Of a stretch of 64,000 nucleotides of DNA, positions 46,469 through 58,202 are shown in pieces. The notes under the pieces were generated by a model that ran no database searches, was not told the origin of the DNA, and was given only the letters and a program-made list of their open reading frames with translations. How positions within the stretch are numbered: position 1 is the stretch's first letter; every line of letters begins with the position of its first letter. The DNA is taken from contig JAJQJQ010000011.1 in assembly GCA_028622995.1 (NCBI GenBank), positions 930,001 through 994,000 on the forward strand, in the 5' to 3' direction. Both the position numbers and the translations under genes were made by a program. This DNA comes from Panagrolaimus kolymaensis. Taxonomy: Eukaryota; Nematoda; Chromadorea; Rhabditida; Panagrolaimidae.

Positions 46469-49400
46469 ATGCAGTTAATTAAAGCAGCAAGTGATTCAAG
46501 CTCTGGAGATGCATCGCCGCATAGATCTGCAAAAAGTGATTCTTGTAATGGACATCAAAATGGTGAACCGGTAAGTGTGTCTTGTATATTGTCTTTAATT
46601 AAATTTTGATATTTAGGAATCAATGAATGGAAGTTCACCAGCGTCAAACGTTGCACAAAAAGCTCTCGAAAAACTTCATCTTGAACCTGCAGAAGCGATT
46701 GTTTTGGACAAGAATACCATTGCTCGTGGAACTATGCTCGATGGCGATCAAACATGCGAAGTTCTTACAAATGTTTATGGTATTCGTTCATAGGTAAAAT
46801 GCTTTCTTTTTGTATGTTTTATATTGACGTTTTTCTTTCAGCCTGTTACGATTAACCATTATCATTGTGATTTTTACAAAGTTTTCGAAAATGGTTCAAA
46901 GGCTGGTCATCTGATTCCATTGGTTCCAGAAGTCGATGGTAAAAGAAAAGCTCTGGATTTTTATGTTCGTGAACACCGGGAATTACATCGAACATTAATG
47001 AACAAATTTATCGAAAAATTTCCCGATGTTTTTGGCGATGATATCGAGCTCTTCTGTTATGATTATTCCGCTACATTGTTCTCTCTTGTCAATATCAACG
47101 TTCCTGACGAGCATCTTGAGCTTTCTGTGGATGAAACAACGGATTTGATTGGTCGTCCATATCGTGTTTTGCTCTCAATTAAGCAACCACTTGAAAACGA
47201 ATTGAATGTTCGAGATTTCGTCACTTCTTATTGTTCTGATCTTTCTGAAGCGAACACAAGCGTCACACGATTTTTGGAATTGACTACTTCACGACAAGCT
47301 GCTGAACACCCTGGTGAACAGGTAATGTTTGAGTCCAAGAAAACAAACTTCATGATCCCTGAAAACGTTAGCTTTCCATTTTAGTTAGTTATTTATAATC
47401 ATCTTATTTATAGTATGGCTTTAATATTCATGCTCTTGACAATGCCAAATATTTGTGTCCTGCTGCATCGAAGAACGTCGTATGGTAAGTCTGATCATTC
47501 ATAATGTTTTACTTTGCATGGAAATGTTATGATGAAACGAATGATTAATATTTCTTTTTCAGCCTTGAAGGCCCTCGTGAAAAAGGCGTTGCTGCACTTA
47601 TCATTGATTGTAAGCTTTTAATTCCTTTATTTTTCCCAATTAATTTCGTTTTTCAGCCAAAAAAACTCCTTTCTATTATCCCAAAAACTGTGTTGATTTG
47701 GTCCTGCGAGCACTTGGTACATCTCAACAATTTACACAACGCCATTGGAACACTTTGATGCCGTTATTCAAAGGCAAGTTGTTCAAATTGTTGCTTTAAA
47801 TCATAGTAACATTTTAGGGCTTGTTGTTTTACAATTGCATCGTGGTGACATGCCAATTGTAATCTCAAAGTTGCACACTCACAATGCTCATGAACAAACC
47901 TTCAAAACCGATGATGGCAATGATCTTTGTGTTTATGAATATTTTAAAAGAAAGTATCAGAAGGCTTTGCAACATCCAGACTGGCTTTTAGTTGTATGTT
48001 TGATTATTTTATAGATTTTTCTCTCTATTGTTTAACTTTTTAGCTTTGTAAAGTTGGTGGAAAAGAATTGTATTATCCTATCGAAGTATTGCAAATTGCT
48101 GATAATCAACGATGTAAACACCTTACAGCAGAAAATATTGCCGTTATTGTTAAAGTATGTTTTGGTTTACTAAATTATGATAACATTTTTTATTTTTTAG
48201 GCATGCGCTGTACCACCTGCACAAAAAGCCGAAGAAATTCAACGATGTCATGGTGCTTTCAATTTTCAAAACGATGGTTTTTGTCGAAGTGCAAATCTTG
48301 AAGTTATGCCTGATGCGGTTAGTGTTCAAGCCAGAGTCCTCTCATCTCCTCAAATCAGCTACTTAAATGGAATTGTTAAACCTCTTGATGGTAGATGGAA
48401 ACCTGTTAGACACCATCAATACGTTCTTCCAAGTTCTTGTAATGCTTGGGTTGCTATTCTTTTAAGAAATGGTGGTCAAAGACCAATGCATTTGGACAAA
48501 TATGTGTAAGTCTTTTATAATTGTTTTAGTATTACTTAACTTAGTATTTATTTTTAGTGAGTTTGTACCAAGATTTCTTCAAGAATGTGTTGACCGCGGC
48601 ATGCAAATTGAAAATCCAATGGGTGTCTGGGAAGTCAATACTGATAATGGTCAGGAACTTGAAGAAGTGTTTGCCAATGCTCGAAAACATCAAGTCAACT
48701 TTATTCTTATTGGTCATCCCGATGAAGAAAACTTTCTCCACCGTATGTTTTTTAAATTGGAGTTGAAATTTTCATTATCAATGCTTTTTAGCTATCATCA
48801 AAGAGCATGAACGGAAGTATGGCGTTATCTCCCAATGTATCAAAACTCAAACAATTCTTAAAGTTTTGACGAAAGGTCCTCTAATTTTGGAAAATATCGT
48901 AGCTAAAACAAATATCAAACTTGGTGGTATGTATAAATTTATTATTTCACTTTAACTTTTTAACATTTTGATTTTAGGATTGAACTACAATATCAGCTTG
49001 CCAAACTATCAAATCGATGATCGTGTTTGCTTCATTGGGCTTGGTATGAATCATCCTGCTGGAGGACTTGGTGGAAATCTCAACGGCATTGGTCATGGTG
49101 GTAACGTCTCTGTACTTGGTTTCGCAGCAAATGATGGAAAGAATTCAAACGAGTTTATTGGAAACTTTTTCTATCAACCACCGCACAGCGATGAAAAGGT
49201 AAAATGTGTTTTGGATTCTTTACATTCTTATGTGTTAATTTTTTAGGTAACAGTTCTTGACAAACTCTTGGATGAAGTTTTCGAACGCTTCAAACTGAAC
49301 CGTGGCTATCATCCAAATCGTGTTATTTTTTACCGAAGTGGATGCTCAGAAGGACAATTTGGAGATGTCATTCGATATGAGATTCCGTAAGTTGAGTCTT

Positions 49401-50039
49401 ATGTTTTAAGAATGCTTACCATTATTATTTTTAGAATTCTCTCTTCTGTTATTGCCAAACATGCTCCAGGTGCACCATTCTCGGTAATCATTCCATCTAA
49501 GATGCATTCCGCCAGATTCTTCAAACAAAATGTAAGCCGTTAAATATCATGTTCATACATTTTATATGCTTTATTTTCAGTTCAATCCAAAAGACCGAGC
49601 ATCCGATCAAAACATTCGTCCTGGTACCGTCATCGATACTACCGTTGTGCATCATAAATACTCTGAATTTTATCTCAATCCTCATCTTGCCATTCAAGTA
49701 AGATCTTTTTTTGTAAATTTTTTCTCTTATCATTATTAATTTTTTAGGGTACTGCGAAGACGCCCAAGTACACAGTGATCCACACCACCAACAAGGACGC
49801 CAATCTTGATATGTTTGAACGCTGGACTAATGCTTTATGTTATAATTTCCAAATCGTAACTTCTCCTACGTCATTACCAGCTCCTGTGTATATTGCCAAT
49901 CGATATGCTGAACGTGGCAGGCAGCTTTATAATGTTAATGAGTACGTTTATCTCTTTCATTTTTGTTACTCAAAGTTTATTTTTCAGAGCTTCTAACAAT
50001 GACGAAGAATCAAATGGATCAAATGGCAATGGAAGTTAA
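46469..50039 (+). CDS. WAGO-type Argonaute, slicer-dead; in-frame TAG in exon 2
   Basis: Exons: 46469-46570, 46617-46793, 46842-47321, 47414-47484, 47563-47609, 47657-47773, 47818-47993, 48044-48154, 48201-48505, 48558-48742, 48792-48926, 48978-49198, 49247-49386, 49435-49531, 49581-49697, 49748-49941 and 49988-50039; about 908 codons. The N domain, a PAZ (VYEYFKRKYQ, then YYPIEVLQIADNQR) and a PIWI domain are clear. The catalytic tetrad is lost: IGLGMNHP in place of IGADVTHP, YRSGCSEGQF for YRDG, and IANRYAERGR where the His should be. So it should bind small RNA (probably 22G-type) without slicing. With the best donor (TAG|GTAAAA) exon 2 carries an in-frame TAG at 46791-46793. A weaker donor at 46777 (AAT|GTTTAT) also keeps frame and removes the stop. 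The intron at 47774 has a GC donor. The gene may be functional through the alternative donor, or a recent pseudogene. Confidence 0.85.
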
Positions 50040-51945
50040 CTTGGCTCAATTGATGGTCCAAATGGTCAAAATGGAAGCTCTTATTACGAAATGAGCATCA
50101 AATTCAACTTCAGCAATGTTCAGTTTCTCCGCAACAAAAGAATTAACGCCTAATTCTATGTTGTTATTTTTATTGTTTCTAATTTCTTTGTGCTTTATTA
50201 TATTATCTATTGTCTAACATTGTTATGTTTTTTTATTTTTTGTTGTCTTCAATTATTTTCGTATTTTTTTTTGTTTGAATAATTTTATTGTTTGAATAAA
50301 TTTTTTGTTCTTTGATTGATGCTTGAAGGAAATTAAGGGTTGGAAATGCTACAACATTTTGGTTATGCTGGAATAATGCTTTTTGAGGATTTCATTTGAT
50401 TGATGCCATATCATGTTTTACTGTAACAAATTTCAAAGAAACAGCACATAATAAGTAAGAATTTTATTGTTATGTCTTATGTTAGAGAATATTGATGACT
50501 CCATATTATAAAATAATAGCAGCAGATGAACCTTTACATGTTTGTTGATAAGTTTTTTTGTCGATTGCTACTAATTTCGAGAAGAAAATAATGCAAAACT
50601 ATTGTTCCAATTTCATTCAATAAAAAAGGAAGATGTGACATTTGCGTTTGCTTGAGTCTCTTATAATATCATGTTAGTCAAAAAACTTCTGTCCGTATTT
50701 ATTTAAAACTAAATTAAAAACCGGTTGAATTAATATTTCAGCGTTTCATAATTTTTCACATTTTTTTTGTAGGTTTTTCAAACTACGAAAACAAACTTCA
50801 TTCAATTTTTTTTTGCAATCTTGTGTTTTGAGATTTCCATAAACTTTTGAGACTCAAATATTTATCCCTTTCTCTTTCCTTCTTGCTTCAAGCATAAGCT
50901 AATGACAAAATGTCTGTAGTTTCTTGAGTCCATCAAGTCCATCTAAAAAACCAAAGTTAGTCACAAAAAATGTTCCTACTTCGTTTTTTATTTTTATGAA
51001 ACATCAAACAAAAAAGGTGTACCATATGAATCACCATGACGATATTACGTTTGCAAACTCATGAAATCACAAAAATTGTGACAACTTTGTGTGAACAACA
51101 ACACAAACATCGAACACTTTTTTTTCTCTCTAAAAAAGGAGTGTTTCAAAAGATTAATCGCATATAAATTCTATGAATTCTGCTGTTAGGTATTAAATTT
51201 CCTCTTCATAATATTTATTTGACACTTTTCTAACCTTTTTTATATTTGTATTTTTGCGTGTTTTTTCGTTATTGCTGCTATTTCCCATGAGTGCCATGGA
51301 GCAGCTTTGCCTTCATCGAATATGAGATACCCAAAGTAAGCTTGCTTGTCTGTATTTTTATTATTTATTTTTTTCGTTGCAGTAATATTTAAGTTTCTTA
51401 AAATAACCTTTTTCCCTATGATATTTATTTAATAAGAAGCTTTATAGACAGAATTTAATGAAAGGTTTTTCATATCCAATTTATTTTTTGTTACATAGTA
51501 ATTGTGTTGTCAAGACATTAATAGTAGTCTGTGTTTAGGTCTCGTTGCTAGGGGCGTTAACATTTTTATTATTATCAAAATGAAAGTAAATTTGTTTAAA
51601 AAGGTTTTGAAAATGCTTTTATTATTGCAGTTTTTTTAGTATTATCATGTTTAGATTTGAGAGAAGAGACTTCTCTTTTTTTATAGAATGATAGCTTCAT
51701 TCATTATGGAGACAAAATTCTAAAAATGTTATCCTTTCATTTATCGCTTCTTCTTTTTTTGTTTATGTTCAAACCATTTTGTTTTGCTGTTTTAAAATGT
51801 CATATATGAAAGCCTTTAAAAAAATAACACCAAACCTCATATCAAAGTTTGAAAAATTAATCGCGACGAAGTTATCGTTTATCGTAGCAGCAGTAGTAAG
51901 CATACATAATTTCAGTTTAATCCTTCCAACTTTTTCATTTCAATC
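50040..51945. other. Intergenic, possible 5' UTR exon near the right end
   Basis: About 1.9 kb of A/T-rich DNA. A stretch at about 51290-51333 (ends CCCAAA|GTAAGC) looks like a small exon and might be a 5' UTR exon of the next gene. A TTTCAG at 51908-51913 precedes that gene's start. Nothing else was recognised. Confidence 0.4.
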
Positions 51946-52428
51946 ATGTCTGGTGGAGGTCGAGAAGCTATTCGTAAAATGTTTATGGATGAAGTTGGTA
52001 AAGCTATGAACGATGGCCAACGTAAGAAACTTGAAGAAATTATCGACAATAAGACATTCACTAAGCAACAAATGAGAGACAATGTCAAATCGTATTGCGA
52101 AGGAATTGGTGGTGATTGTCAAGTAAGTTGTTGATTTCTCTAAAATTTCAAAAAGAAACCTTTCAATCTTTAGACCAAGTTTAATGAAATGGTTGCAAAA
52201 CTTGAAGCAAAAAAGAATGAATTCTCCGCTAAAATCAAAGAAGCTGAAGGAACTCTCTCAGCTGAAACCAAAGCCCTCCTTGCTCAAGCCAAGGAAATCC
52301 ATCAAGATCAATCCATCACTCATGCTCAAGAACATGAAAAGTTCCAAAGCCTTTTGAGCGGAGCTTCAGATTCAGTTAAAGCGGAATTGAAAGCAATTGG
52401 TGGACCATTTGCAAACATCGGATCATAA
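51946..52428 (+). CDS. Small helical protein, SXP/RAL-2-like
   Basis: Two exons, 51946-52122 and 52174-52428, join in phase 0 and give 143 residues. It starts MSGGGREAIRKMFMDEVG. The whole protein is charged and alpha-helical, with KFNEMVAKLEAKKNEF, then LSAETKALLAQAKEIHQDQ, a pattern reminiscent of the nematode SXP/RAL-2 (DUF148) family, although those usually carry a signal peptide and this one does not. Codon use is strongly biased to well-translated codons (GCC, AAG, CTC), suggesting high expression. Trans-splicing to the TTTCAG 33 nt upstream is likely. Family assignment is tentative. Confidence 0.7.
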
Positions 52429-52746
52429 AATAAAATTCCTTTTTATAAAAGCGTTAAACTAATTTTAAAGTATGTTTTAAACAAGCTTGTTTTTCATTGA
52501 AAATGGTTTTAGCAATTCGCTAGTAACTTTGTAATCTTTTGTGAATAAATAAATAAAGGTTTAACAACAACGAAAAATAAGAAGATACGGTAAATGAGAA
52601 GAACAAGCTAGTAAATAAAGTTTATTTTGAAAAACATAATAAAAAATGAATAAACAAAACATAAAACAACAAGTAAAAAATCACTAACAATGCAAAAATG
52701 AAGAGCTATTGAGATAATTTCCGATAAAGATGAATGACTTCTGGAG

Positions 52747-53773
52747 TTAAGTTTCTTTTTCAAGAATTTCAATTTTTCCTTCATGTGTTGCCAAAAAAAC
52801 TTTCTCAATAACATTCAAGAAAAGGCCAGTTTCAACCACCCCAGGAAGTTCAAGAATCATTTGGTTTGTTGTTTTCCAATCACGATCATCAGCATTCTTA
52901 GGAAAATCCCATTGGAGAATATAGTTGTTATTATCAGTAATAAATGGAGAACATTTAGTCGAAGCAATACGAAGAGTGCATTCACCACCTGAAAAAAAAT
53001 CGATAATTTATAAATGGAAGCTTTGAAGGAAGGTATTAGTTAAGGCCAAAAGAGCAGTTTTGACAAAAGAATCACAAAATTTAAAGCAATGAAAAGCTAT
53101 TCTACATATTGGCTAAGATATTAATAAAATAAAGCATACCAAGAAGTTCTTCGATCCATTTTTTAACAGGGAAATATGCTGCTGGTACGACTTCAATAGG
53201 CAAATACTTGAAATTATCACCAAGTTTTGTGGATTTCTTTTTATCATCAGCGATCACCTAAAAACAAGCGTAATCAAATCTAATTTAAAAAAAATGGATA
53301 AAATGTTACAATAAATTTCTTTGAACATGATTGAACAACTTTTTCTTGGGTTAAACATCCACCACCTCCTTTGATACAATTGAGTTTAGCATCGACTTCA
53401 TCTGCGCCATCAACATCGATATCCAAGACGTAATGCTCCTCTAAAGTTGAAACGGGTAATTTTGCATCAAGCAACCATTTTCTTGTCTAAAAGTGAAATA
53501 ATTAACAAAGTTGTTGGAATATATAAAAGTAAGATTTACCATAAATGAAGTTGGAATACAAATAATATCTTTCAATTGTCTAGTTTGATACCGTTCTTTG
53601 AGATATTCGACGAAGTATTTAACAGTAGAGCCCGATCCCACACCAATCTTTTGTCCATCTTTGATATATGCATCACCACATGCAAATGCAGCAGCTTTCT
53701 TTGCTCGTTCTATTGGTTCTTCAGGATCTGCCGAAAGAGAATTCAAATTGCTGGCAACAGATGGACCGGACAT
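52747..53773 (-). CDS. rpia-1: Ribose-5-phosphate isomerase A
   Basis: Four exons, 53540-53773, 53310-53486, 53140-53257 and 52747-52988, give 256 residues, normal for RpiA. Motifs: [11 protein letters not shown] near the N-terminus, [41 protein letters not shown] and ADDKK, all diagnostic and apparently intact. It interconverts ribose-5-phosphate and ribulose-5-phosphate in the cytosolic pentose phosphate pathway. The ATG at 53773 sits just behind TTTTACAG, a likely trans-splice site. An in-frame upstream ATG at 53890 would add 39 residues that resemble a mitochondrial presequence (MLGLLSTARFSSSS). A third option is splicing from the exon at 54239-54417 (see that entry). Confidence 0.93.
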
Positions 53774-54238
53774 TCTGTAAAAGTTTGATGATGAGAATAA
53801 AAAAGGTTTGTCGAAAATTTTGTAAAATAAATATTTTTGTGGCGCCAAAGATGATGAAGAAAAACGTGCGGTTGAAAGAAGACCCAACATTTGAAAAAAG
53901 GAAAAACAAAATGTGTGCGCACAAACTAACCCTCTTGCTGGTTTTAAAAAAGAAATTTTTTATATGTTTTTTTTCTTTAGAAAAAACAACCAAAATTTAG
54001 AAACAAAAAGTGGCTTTTAAACACCTTAGAAAATGTATTTTTTCTAAGTATGGCTAAAAAAATATTGTCTTCGTTAAAAAAATGTGATCGAAAATAAATT
54101 GACTCATAGTTTTGCAGATTTACACTTAAACAGGTCCATTTAATATTACCAAACTTAATTTATTGTAAAAATAAAATGCTAAGAATTTTCTCCTATGTAA
54201 AAAATTGAGGCGAAATCAATTTTAAAAAAATGACTTAC

Positions 54239-54417
54239 TCTTCATTTGTCAAAAAATTAATATATAGGACAGGAGTGTAACATTTCTTGAGAAGTTCTTT
54301 ACCATTGGATTTGCGCTGTTTCTTAACGATGGTTGAAGATGGAAGTCCACGAAGTCTAAGAGAATTTCGTTGAGAAGAAGCTCGTGAAGAATGGACGCTT
54401 CTGCTTCGATAAGACAT
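54239..54417 (-). CDS. Alternative first exon of RpiA or small separate gene
   Basis: The open frame starts MSYRSRSVHSSRASSQ directly after TTTTTTCAG plus 3 nt, a likely trans-splice site. It ends at GA|GTAAGT in phase 2 after 59 codons. This phase fits the RpiA acceptor at 53774 (GA + A ATG), which would give a 316-residue form with an Arg/Ser-rich 60-residue extension. If unspliced, the frame stops at once (TAA at 54235). No other partner exon was found. The extension could be a targeting sequence. Confidence 0.4.
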
Positions 54418-55685
54418 TATCTGAAAAAATAAGGTTAAAATTTTATTCATAGAATCGAAAAAAGAGCGGATATTATAAAGCAAATATTCCTTAACTTAAA
54501 ATCAGTTTTGTAGTTAACATTGCGATAAAATAAATAATAGATAAACATGGCTTTTAACATTCAAAATTAAAAGTAACTCTGGGAGAAAAAATAATTAAAA
54601 CCGTAGCGATGATAGGAAAGAGCATGATAATTATCAAAGTAACACAAAAATCCATAATAAGAAGTCTAATATGGGGTAAATAAGATTAAGGACAATATCT
54701 ACAAAAAAGATTACAAAATAAACCTAACAAGAACTATTAACTGAAAAATAAACGAAGTGATGTTGAGCAAATAAAGTGAAAAAACTGTCGTATGTATGAA
54801 TAGGTAGGATTTAGGAAAACGCGGCAAACATATTCTTGGCAAGAACCATAATAATTCCAATTTTTAAGCATTGTTTGCTTTTAGAAACATATGTTGTTAA
54901 TTGTTATGTATTTAGATTTATTTAGAAGTTTCGTAGAAATAATTATGTAAATTATCTGAGCACCTAATTTTTGTCATAAAGACTCTTTCACTCAACCATA
55001 TCTGGATTTTGATTATTTTTTTGTGAACTAAAATAATTATTTTTAATACTGGTTATCTTCTGTAGGCTATGTACAAATCCGTAACAATGTTCTCGATGGT
55101 TAGTTGAAATTATGTTAACTTTCGAATTCGATGGTTGTAGTCTTGAATAAAAGCTTTTGTATTATTTATATTTTACGCAATTTTGGGATGGAACATATAT
55201 TTCCAATGTAAGTTTAATAGTTACTGTCATGGATTGCAAAAATGGTTATTTTTTAATCGAAAGATATCAGTAATAATCTCGCACTTATCAAATCCTTACT
55301 TGATTATTTTGTAAAAAAGGACAACATTTTAATGATGGTCATTCTTATTTTAGTTGCTTCTTTTTTTATTTTCCATCATGATACTTTTACACGTAATATC
55401 ATCTAGAGATAATAGTTTGCCATACCAATTTGAAAAATTCTTTTAAATATAAAAATAATAGTGAAAAGGATTGATTCCTTTTGCAACCATTACGGACAAA
55501 AGACGGCGGTCATGATGTCGTCAAAGTAACCGATTTAGCGTCCTTCCAAGTTGAGACAATATCCGAATGGACAATTTTCAGATAGAGCCTTCCGAGTTAA
55601 TTTTTTAGCTTAAAAATGGATTTTATTAGTGTTATAATTTTTTCCTACGACAAAATTACGTTTGTAAATTCTGCAAAATTATTGT
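54418..55685. other. Intergenic, no gene seen
   Basis: About 1.3 kb of A/T-rich sequence with one G/C-richer patch at about 55490-55580 that I could not assign to any exon. It contains the 3' flank of the chemoreceptor gene. Confidence 0.45.
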
Positions 55686-56909
55686 TCATTGAAAAAGTTT
55701 CATACTTTTTAATTGTTCCTTTACTATGATAATTTCATTTCGAATATTTCTTTGAAATAAATGTTCAAAAAGAAAAACTCTATAAGGTTTAATAAAGTAC
55801 AATAAATTTAGCGATTCAAATAGCATATGTAAATGAACCAACGAAATACATAATGGTGTTCCCATTGAACCCCATGAAACTTCAAAAAACAATAAAATTA
55901 TCAACACAGCTAGCGGAGTCACAAATGCAAAAGTGACTATTACAAGTTGAACCAATGTTGCTCTGAAACAAAGAGATGACGTAAAACTCTCTTTAAAGAT
56001 AAAATTACTTGTGAAGCATTTTATGCATGCTATATGTTTGGGGTTTTAAAATTTTATGAAGCGTTTGAAGACGAATGGTTAAAATTATTCCAAACGCCAT
56101 AATAAGGAGAGGAAATAAAAAGAATATAATTGCAAGGAGATTTACAAAAATGTATATAGTTCCATTCGAAAGTTTAGGATAAAATCCAATCATGTTTGGA
56201 AATTTTTTCAATAAACTTTTGATTGCTGGAGCATCTGAGGCAGAGCGGTTGCGAACTTCATCTGGATCAATTTTATCGATTAAATAAAATGGGGCTGAAA
56301 TATGGTGATGGCAACTTTTTTCTCTGCTTAAATTTTTATTTTTAAGAAAAACTTACTCAAAGCTAACACACAAGCAGTGCTGAGAGCCATGAAAAGAGAT
56401 AAAGCAAAAATTTTATCATTTCGATAAATTAAATGTAAAAAAGTTTTTTTAAACATATTTAAAAATCGATAAAATAACAAATATAGCTGAATAATTGCCA
56501 TCCAAAGAAGTAAAGTTATTTCAAAATAAAGTAATATATAACTCATGTTTGTATCAACTTGGAATAAACTCGATGAAACTCCTAAAAGCATTGGCCAAAA
56601 TAATATCGGATGAAAGGTAAAAGTAACTAAATTAAAAATATAATCAATTGATAATTGTAAGATTATCAAATTTTTATAATTTCCCATTAATTTTTTTGAT
56701 TTTGTTAAAATAATATAAATCATTAATGGCAAAATTAAGGTATTAATGGAAGTCAAAATTGTTGTAATTCGATAAGAAATTGATGTCAAACGAGGATGGT
56801 AAATTTCATCAACGGTAATATTTTGAAATCTAGTGAAATCATCGTTATTCTTTTTTAAAAATGAAAAATATGATAAAATTGTAAGTAACAATTCTTGTAA
56901 AGAAGCCAT
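55686..56909 (-). CDS. Serpentine chemoreceptor (7TM GPCR, Srh/Sri-like)
   Basis: Three exons, 56357-56909, 56009-56294 and 55686-55962, give 371 residues with about seven hydrophobic segments. The N-terminal third has YHPRLTSISYRITTILTS and LTKSKKLMGNYKNLIILQLS, and then FHPILFWPMLLGVSSSLF, the arrangement seen in nematode Srh/Sri receptors. The last exon ends with a Srh-like LVHLHMLFESLNLL then KPYRVF. Such receptors act in ciliated sensory neurons and couple to G proteins; the ligand is unknown. ATG 56909 (MASLQELLLTIL) is the first Met of the frame. It looks intact. Confidence 0.8.
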
Positions 56910-57324
56910 GAAAATAAAAAAAAAAAATAAAAGTAAAATAAACTTATTCGGTTTCACTCGTAAAAAACTAGCAAACAACCTCGTCACAGTAAAAAAAAAC
57001 AGTAATGTCCCAATTAAAATTATGTATGTTTATGCAGGTGAATTATAAGAAAAAAAATTTATTTAGAAAGTTGTAAAATAACAAGAATGATTAAATTTTA
57101 GTGGATAAAATAAAAAATAAACTTTTTATAAGAAAATATTTGTTTTTTTTAAATGTTAGGCTTTACAACTACAAATTGATTGTTTTAATGCCAGATGGAA
57201 AAAATTACATTGGAAGAATGCGCTACAGCTGGATATTAATTTCATTTTTTTAGTTTTTTCCTCTTATATTTATTAACACACTTTATTAAAATATTCTATC
57301 AAAAACAAATAGCAACATGTACTA
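56910..57324. other. Intergenic, no gene seen
   Basis: A/T-rich spacer between the chemoreceptor start and the GST pseudogene end. No feature was recognised. Confidence 0.5.
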
Positions 57325-57964
57325 TTAAACATTGAGACGCCCTTTAAATTCGACACCCAATTCATTGCAAATATAATGAAGTCTATCTGATCCCCAAAAT
57401 TTTAAATCTTCTTCTCCTTCTTGCTTCAAAACAATCCATGGAGCACCAAATGCTCCAGAATCTAAAGCCTCTTGAGTCGCTCGTTGATATTCGTCTTTGA
57501 CTTGGCTGCTCTTTGAAAATTCAATAAGTTTCTCAAAATTTGGAATTGAAAGCTTCGAGCAAACCTAAAAAAATGCATAACATATTTGGTATCAGTAATA
57601 AATCAAACTTCTCGAATATTCTCTTCTTCATGAATTGGCTGATCATAACTCCATGCGCGATGAGCAAATTCTCTCGCTGCAGGTACTAAAAATTCTGAGC
57701 TTTCAAGTTTTAAAGCAGTCAAAAATCTTTGGGGCTTGATACATGTTCGGCCTATTTCCAGTATTTACAATTGTTGCACCCAAAAAGAATGGAATAAAGT
57801 TTATCTTTGCTGGAAGGTGCTTTTCATATTGCAAAATCGACTAAAACAAATCACATATTAGTTTCTCATATCGGTTTTTGTATTTAAATAACCTCAAATC
57901 CAATAAATGAATATTGTGAAATGACATCAAAATAAAAATTTATGATTGGGCGAGATTGAGACAT
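57325..57964 (-). pseudogene. Kappa-class GST, copy broken by internal deletion
   Basis: Same exon plan as the neighbouring copy at 58203-59517. Exon 1 is 57893-57964 (starts MSQSRPIINFYFDV) and the last exon is 57325-57564 (ends ELGVEFKGRLNV). The middle exons are fused into one piece, 57609-57840. After TGNRPNM the sequence jumps to the KPQRFLTALK region, losing about 116 bp net, including the intron between old exons 2 and 3. The 232-nt fused piece shifts the frame and meets TGA a few codons later. The rest stays coding-like, so the break is probably recent. An assembly error is the main alternative. Confidence 0.75.
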
Positions 57965-58202
57965 GATTTGATTAACAAAAAAATTTCAAAGTTTCAATCC
58001 AAAAAATAGAGTTTGTTAGTTATCTCCAACAGAGTTAAACGCGTATTGCCAATTTCTAACATTTTTGACATAAACAAAATCAAAAGCATCTTTCAATCTT
58101 GTCGCAGCTAATTTTTATTTTATTTCAAAACACATTTTTTTTGATATACAATAAAGGAATTCAAGATATTTTTATAGTTACGAAAATATTTTAAAAATTA
58201 AA

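Noticed and set aside
46824..46841. Possible Argonaute start just before exon 3 (frame reading TFFFQPVTIN)
   Set aside because: The frame opens with TTG and runs through the intron polypyrimidine tract; the ATG at 46469 behind a trans-splice-like acceptor is better.
51240..51340. Signal-peptide-like frame ending SSNMRYPK, possible neuropeptide exon
   Set aside because: No in-frame ATG before a stop and no acceptor; kept only as a possible 5' UTR exon.
55490..55620. Minus-strand mini-ORF with NCPFGYC as a peptide hormone
   Set aside because: Preceded at once by a stop, no Met or splice site, and it lies in the 3' flank of the chemoreceptor gene.
56910..56987. N-terminal extension of the chemoreceptor upstream of 56909
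   Set aside because: It has no ATG, only GTG, and is poly-Phe/Leu from T-rich DNA.
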